From contig CACRXP010000045.1 of assembly GCA_902702965.1 (NCBI GenBank), positions 135,191 to 199,190 of the forward strand: DNA of 64,000 nt. Direction: 5' to 3'. Positions 11,225 through 21,829 of the stretch are shown here, piece after piece (positions within the stretch are counted from its first letter, which is position 1; each line of letters opens with the position of its first letter). A model generated the notes under the pieces. It was not told where the DNA came from. It did not search any database and was given only the letters and a program-made list of their open reading frames with translations. The DNA comes from Spirometra erinaceieuropaei (lineage: Eukaryota; Platyhelminthes; Cestoda; Diphyllobothriidea; Diphyllobothriidae). The translations under genes were made by a program, and so were the position numbers.

Positions 11225-11800
11225 CTGAGATTATCGCCGTCCTTATAGACAGAAAATTGTATGTTTATGATCATACTCATCCATTCTATTTAAATTTATT
11301 AGCAACTGAGCCGCCTGACAATATGTATCCTTGTGGAAACTTTTGTTTTTATGACGTCTCTATCGGCGAAATCAGGCAAAATCCTGTTTATATTATCAGA
11401 CCGCATCTCAGAAGCGCAAAAAATACCGCGAGTCCTCTGGAAACCGTTTTGGCATCTACAGTCAGAATGTAGACTGTTGGATATTTAAACGTAAACGTCA
11501 TTAAAATATTATTTTCAGAGGTCGTTTTATTTATGGTTTCTTATTTATTAAGTGTTTTGCATGGACAGGCCTTCCGTACACAGAAATCTGAAATTTAACA
11601 AATTTCAATCATTTTTAACTTTTTCAAGACAATCTCCTTTTCAAAAGCTTGGTATTCCTAAACAATGACACATTTCCTTTAACATTTTTTATGTCTTTAC
11701 TTCTTTAAAAGTTGCTATTTATTAATATAGATACTGGGTCCATGCACTGATGTCGGTTCGCGAGTGATCACCAATCATTCGCTAATTTCGATGCCTTTCA
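11225..11800 (+). repeat. Dispersed repeat RI, copy 1
   Basis: About 575 bp that recurs in the same orientation at 15740-16350. Shared landmarks include CGGCGAAATCAGGCAAAATC (about 11365 and 15866), GGAAACCGTTTTGG, a TTATTTTCAG run, AGTGTTTTGYATGGACAGG and the closing TTCGCGAGTGATCA or similar. Neither copy has a long open frame or recognised domain. It may be part of a larger non-autonomous element. Confidence 0.7.
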
Positions 11801-11839
11801 TAGGTTAGGTAACCCACTGTATAAAATGTATTCAGAGAT

Positions 11840-12620
11840 AGGCATCCGAAGTGATATGTAGCATGATTTTTCCCAATTGGTTTTCAATGATCTTACAAAT
11901 TCAACTATATTTTATAGCGAACATGCTCGAAAATATTCCTTCTCATACTTATTTCGTGGGAAATTACGTCTTATTAAAATGTTATACTTGACGGAAGCGT
12001 GTTTTTCGAATTCAAAAACTACTAAATTTCCGAATAATTTTGAACCCGATCTGCCGATATGCTTGTATTCAGGGTTGCCAAACTACAATCTGTATATCTT
12101 CCCTATAAGGAAAATCACGCATTTATACATGCCATTAAGAAGACGTCACATAGGGCTCGTAACACTTTGCAGTAGATGTAGACTATGCTATATATTTTAC
12201 AAGCAGCATCAATAAACGGGCGGATACGATGTCCTGTCTGTGGACATTTCACGGTTTCTGTGAACATCGATCGTGATTGGAAACTTTTAAAAGGGAAAAA
12301 TAGCCTTTGATCAAACAGGAACTTCAAAGAAGACGCAGTTTACTGCTAAATGGAGATAAAGAAAAGTACCTCGTGCGTGTTTTCTGTATAATATGTTCAA
12401 ATGAACAGAGGCATTGAAAATCACTGGAAAAACGCATACTACTTAAATGATTATTTATTACAGGGTGTAGTTTTTCGCAGGCTGCCAAAAAGGAAGTTGT
12501 TTAAAAGCCGGCATCTTGGTGTGACTAGGATATCTTTGTATTATTCGACACGGTAATCAACAGACCAATCCTACTTGAGTAGTATTTTAGAGTTTTAAAT
12601 GCATTTGAGAATTGCAGTTA
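11840..12620 (-). mobile_element. Fold-back element FB, eroded copy
   Basis: Internal landmarks of the FB family can be followed in order: the TATTTTATAGCGAACATGC arm, the CCGAATAATTTTGAACCCGA block at about 12032, the altered central region, and the right arm ending near AAAAGCCGGCATCTTGG (about 12503). Both terminal motifs are lost. The central sequence is in the orientation of copies 43200, 48072 and 54697. Confidence 0.55.
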
Positions 12621-13000
12621 ACATCTAATAAGACAGCACATTAATTGTATGTAAGTCTACTAGCACATTTTCGCATATGTATTACCACTACCGATACTAC
12701 CATTATTGCAACCACTAATAACAATAATACTGTTGCTACTTATACCATCAACATTGCCCTCAGAAATTCTGCCACAAATAACAGCCCTAAAAAATTATTC
12801 CGCTATGTAGATTTCGTTTTGATGGGTGTAGTCGTATTGAGCGGCACGGGTAATAGTAAAGGCAGGGGTGCACGTGTGCGAGAAAAATTTGATGTACCAC
12901 TTTCGGTGACGGCCTGCCTACTGCATGCAGACAAAATAACGCCTACTTTCTACACTGTGCCAAAGGATAACGTATCTAATAAAAAAACCAACGCTACGGC
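12620..13000. other. No recognisable gene
   Basis: Sequence between the eroded FB copy and the tRNA gene. The open frame that starts at 12645 and runs through the tRNA is accidental. Confidence 0.4.
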
Positions 13001-13004
13001 CGTC

Positions 13005-13084
13005 GGCAGTGTGGCCGAGCGGTCTAAGGCGCTGGTTTTAGGCACCAGTCCGAAAGGGCGTGGGTTCGAATCCCACCACTGTCA
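13005..13084 (+). tRNA. tRNA-Leu (anticodon UAG)
   Basis: Full cloverleaf. The acceptor stem is GGCAGTG (13005-13011) with CACTGTC (13077-13083), discriminator A 13084. D arm GCC/GGC; anticodon stem CTGGT/ACCAG with loop TTTAGGC giving anticodon TAG, which reads CUA (Leu). A long variable arm of the class II type; T arm GTGGG/CCCAC with TTCGAAT loop. The A-box and B-box are intact, there is no intron, and CCA is not encoded. All stems pair, so it is probably functional. Confidence 0.93.
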
Positions 13085-13087
13085 AAG

Positions 13088-13092
13088 TTTTT
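13088..13092 (+). terminator. Pol III terminator of tRNA-Leu
   Basis: Run of five T starting four bases after the discriminator base, in the usual place for RNA polymerase III termination. Confidence 0.75.
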
Positions 13093-13778
13093 GTTTCGTC
13101 TTGTTATATCAAAAATGGACCCAAAAACAATCACCAATGTTACTGGCTTCTAAACTAAATGCACTTTCTTTCGCTCAGCGACCAAGAACGACAGCATATT
13201 TGGTATGGCCTTTTCCAATGGAATAGGCCCTTTACGAATTTCTACCAATACCTTTTCACTATCCATGACAACCACCTGCCACCCAAATTCCTTTTCTGTA
13301 AATGCAATATAGAATTTATACCTAGAAGCGTTTAGCTAGTGCCTATGTCGGGATTATGGTCTAACACTCTTGCTACGTGAAATTCATACTACTTGTATTA
13401 TATACTACAAGTACTACAATTACTACTCGGGTAATATTACTCGAATAGTACTGCAGCTGACATCTCTAGTGTCATCAGTCGTGAGTGCCTGCCACAGTCC
13501 TTTTCCGAGTACCTTTGCCTCCCTCAGGACAACTTGCCTACGTTTTAGTCGGAATAATAAGTGGATGGATCTTCAGGGTCAGTGATTTCCATTATCAATC
13601 CAGCCCTCAATGTGGACGGTGTTCGTGAACCTTACAATCACACAGTCCCCATGGGGATGAAGTGGACGTAGCAACAGGATAAGCCATTATTTCGTCACTA
13701 TTTAACCAAATGTCTCCTGTGTGTCTGTAGATATATATGCCAATAGACGACGCCCTAATAGCAAGCGAGCTCGCCGCG
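13093..13778. other. No recognisable gene
   Basis: Nothing recognised apart from short imperfect TACTAC-like repeats around 13395-13430. The last 30 bases before the gap become GC-rich. Confidence 0.4.
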
Positions 13779-14297
13779 NNNNNNNNNNNNNNNNNNNNNN
13801 NNNNNNNNNNNNNNNNNNNNNNNNNNNNNNNNNNNNNNNNNNNNNNNNNNNNNNNNNNNNNNNNNNNNNNNNNNNNNNNNNNNNNNNNNNNNNNNNNNNN
13901 NNNNNNNNNNNNNNNNNNNNNNNNNNNNNNNNNNNNNNNNNNNNNNNNNNNNNNNNNNNNNNNNNNNNNNNNNNNNNNNNNNNNNNNNNNNNNNNNNNNN
14001 NNNNNNNNNNNNNNNNNNNNNNNNNNNNNNNNNNNNNNNNNNNNNNNNNNNNNNNNNNNNNNNNNNNNNNNNNNNNNNNNNNNNNNNNNNNNNNNNNNNN
14101 NNNNNNNNNNNNNNNNNNNNNNNNNNNNNNNNNNNNNNNNNNNNNNNNNNNNNNNNNNNNNNNNNNNNNNNNNNNNNNNNNNNNNNNNNNNNNNNNNNNN
14201 NNNNNNNNNNNNNNNNNNNNNNNNNNNNNNNNNNNNNNNNNNNNNNNNNNNNNNNNNNNNNNNNNNNNNNNNNNNNNNNNNNNNNNNNNNNNNNNNN
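13779..14297. other. Assembly gap (519 N)
   Basis: Unbroken run of N. The flanks are GC-rich (GAGCTCGCCGCG on the left; a CpG-rich stretch on the right), so a hard-to-sequence GC-rich segment is likely missing. Open frames reported across it are meaningless. Confidence 0.98.
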
Positions 14298-14547
14298 CCT
14301 GCTCGTGATTTGATTGGTTCCTGGGTCGGGAGCGCCGGCGACGCGAAGGGCGCAAGCGGCCGCGCATACTTGCACTTGATTATCGATTAGCCTCGGCGGC
14401 CGAGAGCCCTCCGGCTCTTGCCGGTGCCACTTTTTGCTTTCTCACGCTGCACTGCACACGCCGTGTCCCAGTCAACGCTGCCATTGCCTGTCTTTGCCTT
14501 GTATCACTCTTCTTTGTGTTCTCCGTGTTCCCATTTTTCTCACAATA
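14298..14547 (+). other. GC-rich leader upstream of transposon-type gene
   Basis: CpG-rich non-coding sequence just right of the gap, unlike its AT-leaning surroundings. It leads directly into the ATG at 14548 and may be the promoter or 5' UTR of that gene. Confidence 0.35.
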
Positions 14548-15045
14548 ATGTTTACTCCTGTTAATAGGCGTAAAATACGGCGCCAAGCACTTAAAGAAGC
14601 TGAAGAAATTATACGAAGAATCAACGAGGAGGTGGGTGAAATGCCGTCGTCGGACACATCATCCGGTAGTTGGTCGGAAAGCGACACGGATGATTCTATG
14701 TCCTCAACTTCTATGGCGAATGAATGCTCTTCTTCCTCGGAGGGTACGAGTGAGCCTACGGACGAAGAAGTTGGTATAACGGCAGAAGTTGAGGAGGAAG
14801 ATCCAAGCCCTCGTGAAAGTTTGCGAAAGTGGGCTTTACGGTCGAAAATTCCGCATTCCCACTTGAACGATCTGCTCAAGGCTCTGAAACCGTGGTTGCC
14901 TGACCTACCTGCTGACGCATGAACGCTGTTGGGCGCAAAATACTTCTCTGCACCGAGCACGGCAATGGTCAGCGGTGAGTACGTGCATTTGGGTCTTCCC
15001 ACTCAGGTCAATGCACAGTTGCGTAATTTAGCTCTCCCCCCTTCT
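14548..15045 (+). pseudogene. N-terminal part of a transposon-encoded protein, one nonsense codon
   Basis: ATG 14548 opens a 124-codon frame to TGA 14920-14922: a basic start with IRRQALKEAEEIIRRINEE, an acidic Ser/Glu/Asp-rich middle, then LRKWALRSKIPHSHLNDLLK and LPDLPADA. After the TGA the same frame continues with TLLGAKYF and VSGEYVHLGL. The pattern LRxWAxxxxIxHxxLNxLLxxLK...LPxDARTLL...GxYVHxGL is one I associate with proteins of animal DNA transposons, possibly of EnSpm/CACTA type (family uncertain). Thus TGA most likely replaced CGA (Arg of the DARTLL motif). The frame runs to TAG 15091-15093, but from about 15041 the sequence belongs to an inverted repeat, so the rest of the gene is lost. 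Confidence 0.55.
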
Positions 15046-15731
15046 GTGAAATTAGTTTACACTTCTTTTGTTCTGGATTACTTTGAGTTTTAGATCGGCC
15101 TTGAAATACCACTGAATAGTTCATGATTTTCACTGTTTTTAATCGATTGACAATAAAGACAGATTCTATATTATGCGTTTGTGTAAACCTGTAAAACAAT
15201 ATACTTCCTAAAGACATTCGCCGAAGCAATGAGTATTAAAACGTTCGTTTTCATGTATAAGGTCATTTGGGCCACATCTGAAAATTCACTGAAACGGGAA
15301 ACCTCATCGTCGAACAAAATGAATGTCTAAAACAAAAGTCAATAACGAATATGCCTTCGATCAACTAGAAAACATTCTTTAATAAGTTGTCTTTTTTATG
15401 GAGTTCTTTAATACTGCACTCCGTCGACGGAACTCTGTATACTTAACATTTTTATACGGTGAAGCGAAGAGAAATTTTACAATCAGCTGTTTCTTTCAGG
15501 TTACTAAAAATAACGATATATTTCTATCTCAAACGTAAAAACATGTTTTTCGCTGCATATTGCGTCCATTTTCGCTGCCTTTGCTCACTTTTAGGCTCCG
15601 TTCTACGATCATAAACGGACAATCGATTGAAAACACTGCAAATCATGAATCATTCGGCGGTATTTCAAGGCCGATCTGTAACTCAGTGTGATCCAGAACA
15701 AACGGAAAGTGCAAATTAGTTTCATGAAAGA
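15041..15731. mobile_element. Inverted-repeat-bounded segment, ~690 bp
   Basis: 15041-15152 and 15618-15731 are imperfect inverted copies of each other (over 100 bp). Shared landmarks: TTCTGGATTA or TTCTGGATCA, AGATCGGCCTTGAAATACC (left) against GGTATTTCAAGGCCGATCT (right, about 15659), and AATCGATTG. The 465 bp between shows no coding potential. It could be a non-autonomous DNA element inserted in the preceding transposon gene, or two opposed copies of a repeat. Confidence 0.6.
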
Positions 15732-15739
15732 AAAGTTCT

Positions 15740-16350
15740 CTTTATATACACAAGATGGTTTGTTTACGATGAAACCTATCAGATTTATTTCAATTTATTA
15801 TTTACTGACCCGCGTGGCAACATGCGTCCTTATGAAAACTTTTGTTCCATTGACGTCCTCATCGGCGAAATCAGGCAAAATCCTGTTTGTCTTTTTGAAT
15901 CGCATCTCAAAAAATTCAAAACTGCAAAGTATCCCACGAATCCTCGGGAAACCGTTTTGGAATCTGTGCGCAAAATGTAGGTTGAATGTAAACCTTTCTA
16001 CCTAAAATTACTCTACTTCTCAAAGGATATTTAAATGCTAACTTCACCAAAAGATTATTTTCAGGGACCATTCTATTTGTGCTTCCATATTTACTTAGTG
16101 TTTTGTATGGACAGGTTTTTTATACACATAAATTTGAAGTTTACGAAACTGCAGCTATTTTTGACTTTTTCGGGATTTTCAGCCTTTCCCAAACTTGATA
16201 TTCCTAAACAACGAAACATTTTCTTTAACATTTCCTTTGTCATTAATTCTCCTAGAATTGTCATTTATTAACATAGATATAGCGTCCATACATTGGTGTC
16301 GCTTTGCGAGTGATAAGCGACCATTCGCGAATTTCCGCACATTTAATCTG
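15740..16350 (+). repeat. Dispersed repeat RI, copy 2
   Basis: Second direct copy of the repeat at 11225-11800, starting right after the inverted repeat that ends near 15731. The two copies stay aligned to TTCGCGAATTTC at about 16324. The 105-codon open frame at 15688-16005 is not conserved in copy 1, so it is unlikely to be a gene. Confidence 0.7.
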
Positions 16351-16374
16351 TTATTTCACCCACTGTAGGTCACC

Positions 16375-16660
16375 TACTGCATATATTACGGTAGATGAGC
16401 GATCATCGATCGGGTTACGAAACGTACTCGTCCCGTTGTGCCTTGGGGCTCAAACTAGGACCCTCCCAGGCTGTCGCATAACAACTTGTAGGTCGATAAG
16501 GTAGTGCCGACAATGAAGAGGGAGACTGGAATGGCCATTTCGAGCTTACTAGCCGTCATCAGGCAGTCACACCCAACCCTAAGTATAAATCACTTGAGAC
16601 TCGAACCCGGCGACTTTGATCATTGAGCCACTTGGTCACTGTGCGACTGCCTGCGGGGAG
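16375..16660 (-). mobile_element. tRNA-derived SINE-like element (type S), possibly dimeric
   Basis: On the minus strand, from about 16655, a tRNA-like head has an A-box-like TGACCAAGTGGC and a B-box-like GGTTCGAGTCTC. Then comes a body (GGTTGGGTGTGACTGCCTGA, AAATGGCCATTCCAGTCTCC) and a second B-box-like AGTTTGAGCCCC near 16450 before ACAACGGGACGAG. Related sequence lies at 42510-42800 and 53715-54100. No tail or target duplication was identified, so SINE status is inferred from the Pol III boxes and dispersal. Confidence 0.5.
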
Positions 16661-16974
16661 AGAAGTAACAGAGCGTAATAAATGTCGGAAACTCCCCTGG
16701 CAGGAAATTAATTGCGTTTGAGACAAAGTCGGTTGGAGGCATCCCATGTCTTTCGAAAAGAAGTTCTTGGTTATCTGGACAGGGCATGAAGCCATCTGAC
16801 GATAACTGAAAGCAAATGACCGGTGATATGGGTAAAGCTACCTTCTGATAGGGATTTTATTTTTTATTTTTTCCTCCTATTCCAGGGAATATGATTTCAC
16901 AAGGTAAACGAAAGCGATGGCGTCCAACACTTGCCCCACGCATTTGAACCAACCGCAGTGGTCCGCGCATGAAA

Positions 16975-17300
16975 TGGTTTGTAGTGAGGCAGACTTGCGC
17001 AGCGTCTACCTCACTCCAGCTCGCCTCGATCACGTTGCTCCGATAACGAGGTAATGTCTAGACGACCAAGAGTAGACACGCACACGCCTACATCTGCCGC
17101 AAACGATCTGGTCTCTGGTCCAAGCTTATCGGGCAACATTAAGAACGGCTTGAATATCGCATGAGTGAAGAGTCGTTGCGGCCTGTGGCTCCGTCCTGAG
17201 AAGGGCCGAATTATTCCGTCAGCTGGCAGCCTTTTACGCCGCAATTATTAGCTCAGGGTGAAAGATCCGAACGCATCAGGATTGTTGCAATGAGGAATGT
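16975..17300 (+). repeat. Diverged copy of GC-rich repeat RC
   Basis: Starts with GCAGACTTGCGCAGCGTCTACC, matching the RC landmark GTAGACTTGCGYAGCATCTACC apart from a few changes, and holds RC-like TCAGCTGGCAGCCTTTTA near 17219. The middle is strongly diverged, so extent is approximate. Confidence 0.4.
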
Positions 17301-17531
17301 GCAAATTTGTCGTGAGGATGCATTGCTCAGTATCGGCATCAAGATCTCTGTTCCTCCGCCCACATTCTAGTCGACTCTCAGATCCTGTACAACAACCGGT
17401 GGGGAGACTGGCCGCAAGATGCACAGGAAAAGTACAAGGCAGGCTAATCTGATAAACTACCTAGTCCGGAGTGATTGTAGTAACTGCGGTTGGTGAGTAA
17501 CCTAGTGAAATTAAGTTCTACATATACAGTG

Positions 17532-18476
17532 CAGTAGGTGGGCTTACTCATGAAATGTCAACCTTAATTCCGAAATGCGTTTTCTTTTCCTAATCGCCAT
17601 GCAGCATAGTTCTATAATAATTCTGTTATCTCAGGACGCCGGTATTTGAACGAACTTCTTCCCAGCTGCATGCAGAAGCTACACTCTGCAAAAAATGACT
17701 ACTTACTTAGCGTGCACATTTCTCATTGATTTTCGATGCCCCTACAAATTGAATTATATTTCATGGAAAACATACGTATAAATATTCATTCGCACTCGGC
17801 GGAAAATTGCGTCTTCTCCGATTTAATGCTCGAAGAAAAGATATAATTCGGTATTAGAAAGTTTCTAATTGTAAGATTTTTAATACCGTGAAATGGCCGT
17901 TCATAAGCCGTCATGTCTCTGCATTTACCAATGTGGCTTGCAAAGTTAACAATATGCCTCAAATCCACCGCTAAATGTTATGAACACCATATAGTTTCCT
18001 CTTAGTACTGCAGAGGAATGTGTGGTTTTCCATACGCGAAAAATATATGGTTTGCGGTTTGAAAACCCTGAATGCAGAGCGGGTTCAAAATTATTCGGGA
18101 ATTGGAAAGGTCTTTGAAAACCGAAGCATACTCTCCTTTCTAGAATAAAATTGGAGGAAGACATAAGTTTTTACTGGATGAGCAGAAGAATGAATATTTT
18201 TATGCATGTTTTATATGAAATATAGTTGAATTTTTAAGGGCATCGAAAATCAATGAGAAAAATGCATGCTACGTAAGTAGTCACTTTTTGCAGAGTGTAG
18301 TTTCTGCATGCAGCCGGGAAGAAATTCGTTCAAATACCGGCGTTCTGAGAAAAGTGAACTTTTATAGAATTATGCTGCATGACGATTAATATTACAACCC
18401 TACTTTGTTAATCTTTTCGAAACAAAATTACATTTGGGAATTTCGCTTGACATTTCGTGCGTTAGCCCTACTACTG
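17532..18476 (+). mobile_element. Fold-back element FB, copy 1 (A type)
   Basis: FB family: long imperfect terminal inverted repeats (about 350 bp each) around a non-coding centre of 200-280 bp. The left end is CAGTAGGTGGGCTTACTCATG and the right end is its near complement, closing GTTAGCCCTACTACTG at 18476. The CAGT end and, in most copies, a flanking TA are typical of Tc1/mariner-related elements. It encodes nothing, so it must have moved with a transposase made elsewhere. The right end overlaps the left end of the next copy. Confidence 0.8.
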
Positions 18477-19682
18477 TAGGTGTGCTAGCTCATGAAATGT
18501 TGGCCGAAATTCTGAAATGCGTTTTTGACGCAAAAAAATTACTTGAGTAGGGTTGTAGTAATAATTATCTTTCAGCATAATCCCAATATATTTCATTTAC
18601 TTCGGGATGTCGGCATTTGAAATAACTTCATTTACAGCCAACTGCAAAAGCTACACACTCTAAAAAATGACTACTTACGTAATATGATTAGTTCCTCGTT
18701 GATTTTCGATGCCCTTATAAATTCAAATATATTTTATGGAAAACATGCATGAAAATATTCATTCTCTTACTCATTTGGTAAAAAATTAATCTTCAAACTC
18801 ATATTGATCCAACTGTGAAAACTCGGCGCTTCGGTGGGATTCGAACCCTCGCAGTAAGGGGAAGGCTTTAGTGCAGCCTCGTAGCACAAGTGGTTAGAGC
18901 GGTGGCTGTACTACAGCCTTCCCCTTACTGCGTGGGTTCGAATCCCACCGAAGCGCCTAGTTTTTCAAAGCTGGGTCAATATGAATTATTCGAAATCCGT
19001 CAAAACATCTTTTTCAAATTGTATACTGGGAAAATTTGCAAAATTTGGTTTTAAAAGTGTTTTGATATTGGAAGATTTTTTAAGACCGTGAAATGCCCTC
19101 TCATAAAACATCTTGTCTCTGCATTTACCTTAGTTGCTTGTAAAGTTTACCCTATGGCTGAGGCCCACTACAAAATTTTATGAACCCCGCATGGTCCCCC
19201 CTTAATAGCATATCGAAGTTTATGGTTTTCCTTGCAAGAAAAGCGTACAGGTTGTAGATTAGAAACATTGATTGCAGGTGTGACGGCAGCTCGTGTCTGG
19301 AATTATTAGGAAATCGGAAATGTTTTTTAAAAGCCGAATTCTGTCCTTCCTTCAAGTTTAAAATTTGTGGATGTTATTTTCTACCAAATAGGTAGAAGAA
19401 TGAATATTGTTATGCGTGTTTTCGTTGAGATATGTTTAACTTTATTAGGACACTGATAATCGATGCAAAAAAATTCATAATAATTAACCATTTGTTACAG
19501 AGTATAATTTTTCAGACGGTTGAAAAGAAGCTTTTTCAAAAGCATGTCCCCTGAATTAACTGTGATGTCTTAGGATTATGCTGCACAGTAATCAGTCTTA
19601 CAACCCTATTTAAGTAATCTTTTCGAATCCAAAACGCATTCCTGAATTTTGGCCAACATTGCATGAGTTGGCACATCTACTG
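18474..19682 (+). mobile_element. Fold-back element FB, copy 2 (B type), with nested SINE
   Basis: Left end CTGTAGGTGTGCTAGCTCATG and right end GTTGGCACATCTACTG (to 19682, then TA) mark the B subtype (compare 46661-47649). At about 1.2 kb it is some 220 bp longer than other copies because it contains the SINE hairpin at 18799-18984. Its first bases are shared with the end of copy 1, so the two elements abut. Confidence 0.75.
18799..18984 (+). mobile_element. tRNA-derived SINE forming a ~78-bp inverted-repeat hairpin
   Basis: The right part (18876-18984) is a tRNA-like unit with an exact A-box consensus TAGCACAAGTGG, an exact B-box GGTTCGAATCC and a T stem GTGGG/CCCAC, followed by TAGTTTTTCAAAGCTGGGTC. 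The left part 18799-18876 is a near-perfect inverted copy of 18906-18984, so the A-box region (18877-18905) is the loop of a long hairpin. A related single-arm copy lies at 46477-46600 (-). The 5' acceptor strand does not pair with the 3' side as in a true tRNA, so it is not annotated as a tRNA gene. Confidence 0.7.
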
Positions 19683-19696
19683 TATGTCGGTACCTA

Positions 19697-20270
19697 CTAA
19701 TCTACACATTCGAGACTACGTTCGCCAGGGTAAGGTGACACCAGACTAACAGTCCAAGTATTAACCAAAAGCCCATACACGCGTGTTTCGCCGATATTCT
19801 GCCGCTGCATGGCGCAGCTGCGAGGGTTTCGGCTCGTCAGTGGGTCTCCCAGCGTTCCCCGTCTGTTTTCTCGTAGACGCTCCAATTTACAAATTGTTGC
19901 TTTTAATTTCCTCAGAAATTAACTAAAAATTTGCAGTAAATCAGTTTAATTCAAGGTCTATAGGCTCAGACCGAGATTTTTATGCACGAATATTTTGGTC
20001 GAAGTCCATCAGCCACAGCGGGTAACCACGTAATATTTGTTAACTGCCGACAGACAGCTAGAAGTATACTTCAGGGTAAGGTGATACCACGCTAATAGCA
20101 CAGGTACTAACAGACATAAAGATCTCGGTCTGAGTCTATAGAACTTGAATATAATCATCCACTCCAAGTTTGTATTTAGTTTCCGAGGACATTAAAAAGC
20201 AATAACTACGTTCTTCACATTGATTTTGTTAGAATGCAGTGAACTAGCTGAGGCCTTGCTGGTTACCCAG
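19697..20270. repeat. Dispersed repeat RF, copy 1
   Basis: Shares with 21830-22300 a block holding CACGCGTGTTTCGCCGATAT, TCTGCCGCTGCATGGC, CAGTGGGTCTCCCAGC and CCCCGTCTGTTTTCT, then the GAAGTCCATCAGCCACA block. In this copy an about 40-bp sequence starting CAGGGTAAGGTGAYACCA occurs twice in direct orientation (about 19727 and 20073), and an about 25-bp pair around CTATAGGCTCAGACCGAGA (about 19960 and 20118) is inverted. No domain recognised. Confidence 0.6.
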
Positions 20271-21829
20271 AAAACACCCATCGGGATATGTTCATCTTAC
20301 TTATTCGCTAGTTAGTAATGTGGGCTATAAAGCCTACAGAAAAATGAGACAGGGCAATTTTGTGCAATTTAGATGCACTTCTAACAATGCGCTTCAATAG
20401 TTAAGCGATCTAGGGCTTAGTGTGGACATGAAATTTAGAAATGTGCGCATCGATATGAGATGGTAGTATTGGAAGGTTGGTGCCATTCTCGCTGGCATTT
20501 GGAACACCTTTCAACAATGCCGTTAAAGTGGTATTTGAGGTGGCCGCATTCACGGGTTTCAGGTGGAGAGGGGTATTTAAATGTCAGTTTAACCCACTTA
20601 ATTGAAGCTTCACAGAGCATTCAGTAATCAAAATGTCAAAATGAGGCATTAAAAGCACAACAGGTATGCTGGTATGTCGGCTGTGTTGGCCACGGCTGTG
20701 TTGTCACGGAATGTTTCCTCGGAAAAGAAGGTCAGCTAATATAAAAGCCAGAATTCTTGCGCAATCTTCACTGTTTATATTTAATGGGGTGAACGTTTTC
20801 CAAACGGTGAGCACTCGGAGAGCAATTAATCATTTTGTAGAAGAAGAAGCCTTTTCTTACGCGGAAATAAAATATTTATAGACTTAGTAATATGAATTGT
20901 TTTTCACCTTTCATTTTTTCCGCTGCCTGGGCATCCTTTGCACTAAATGTTTTTCTGTTTAGCAAACCCAAAATCGCAGTTGGAATCTGCAATGTGGATA
21001 GTAGCCGCTGTATCAGAAATGCATACTTTTAAGTCTGTTTAAAGCTTAACCGGGGTCAGTATTTTGCATTTAAGAATAGTAAATGTTCAGTTTTTTTGCG
21101 AATTTTGCATAGAAAGCAGTTCACTGCATAGGATTTGTATGGCAAAAAATGTCTCCGGTTTGCATTTTTGGTAAAACCTGGTCGGTGTCCTTGACATGTC
21201 GTTACGGTCTACCAACCACCTCGTTTTTCCGCTTTTTTTCTCTACCCGTAAACGCTGAAATACATCCGGAAAATTCACCAAATTTGACGGGCTCTGATTT
21301 TCAGGAGGCTCGTTCACCTACCTCGGAGGCTCAGCTATATTCTGCACGGAAGTATTTTATAAATCCACTTTCAGCTGAAGTTTACCTAATTTGCTCCAAG
21401 GTAGGGCAGTACGAAGCGGACATCTTTCATCCCAACTCTGAGCAAAGTGATTGATTCTGTCTACTGATTTAGCAAGAGACACAAATAGACAAATTCCCTA
21501 TAAAAATTACTTTTTGATCAGATTTCGTACAGACAATTCTAAAGATGTTAATTAAAGTTGACTGGCCATTGTTCTACAAGGACCTCTGTCCGTCGGGCAA
21601 CATAAGTTGATCTAAGTGGGGTTTGCTTCATTGACTGAACTAGACGACCACGAAGTTGTCGTTGTTTGCTGGTCAAAAGGGCTGTGGGCTACTACTCTGT
21701 TATATTTGCCTCCTAAGTACACTGATTTCGGAGATAACATTACTTGCACCCTGTTTAGGAAGTAAACCTTATTGAGAGCACTTAACCAAATAAACACGGT
21801 TGATTATCCAAAAAGTGGCAATTCTCGTA
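20270..21829. other. No recognisable gene
   Basis: About 1.5 kb with no recognised feature. The best open frame, 21149-21454 (+, 101 codons), has no known motif. Confidence 0.4.

Noticed and set aside
12645..13226. 193-codon plus-strand open frame
   Set aside because: It runs straight through the tRNA-Leu gene and has a low-complexity Thr/Asn start; not a plausible protein.
13702..14390. Long open frames of about 200 codons on both strands
   Set aside because: They run through the 519 N and have no real sequence content.
18825..18958. A functional tRNA gene at the SINE hairpin, given exact A-box and B-box
   Set aside because: The 5' acceptor strand does not pair with the 3' side, the anticodon loop is irregular, and the 3' half is duplicated in inverse orientation; a SINE derivative fits better.
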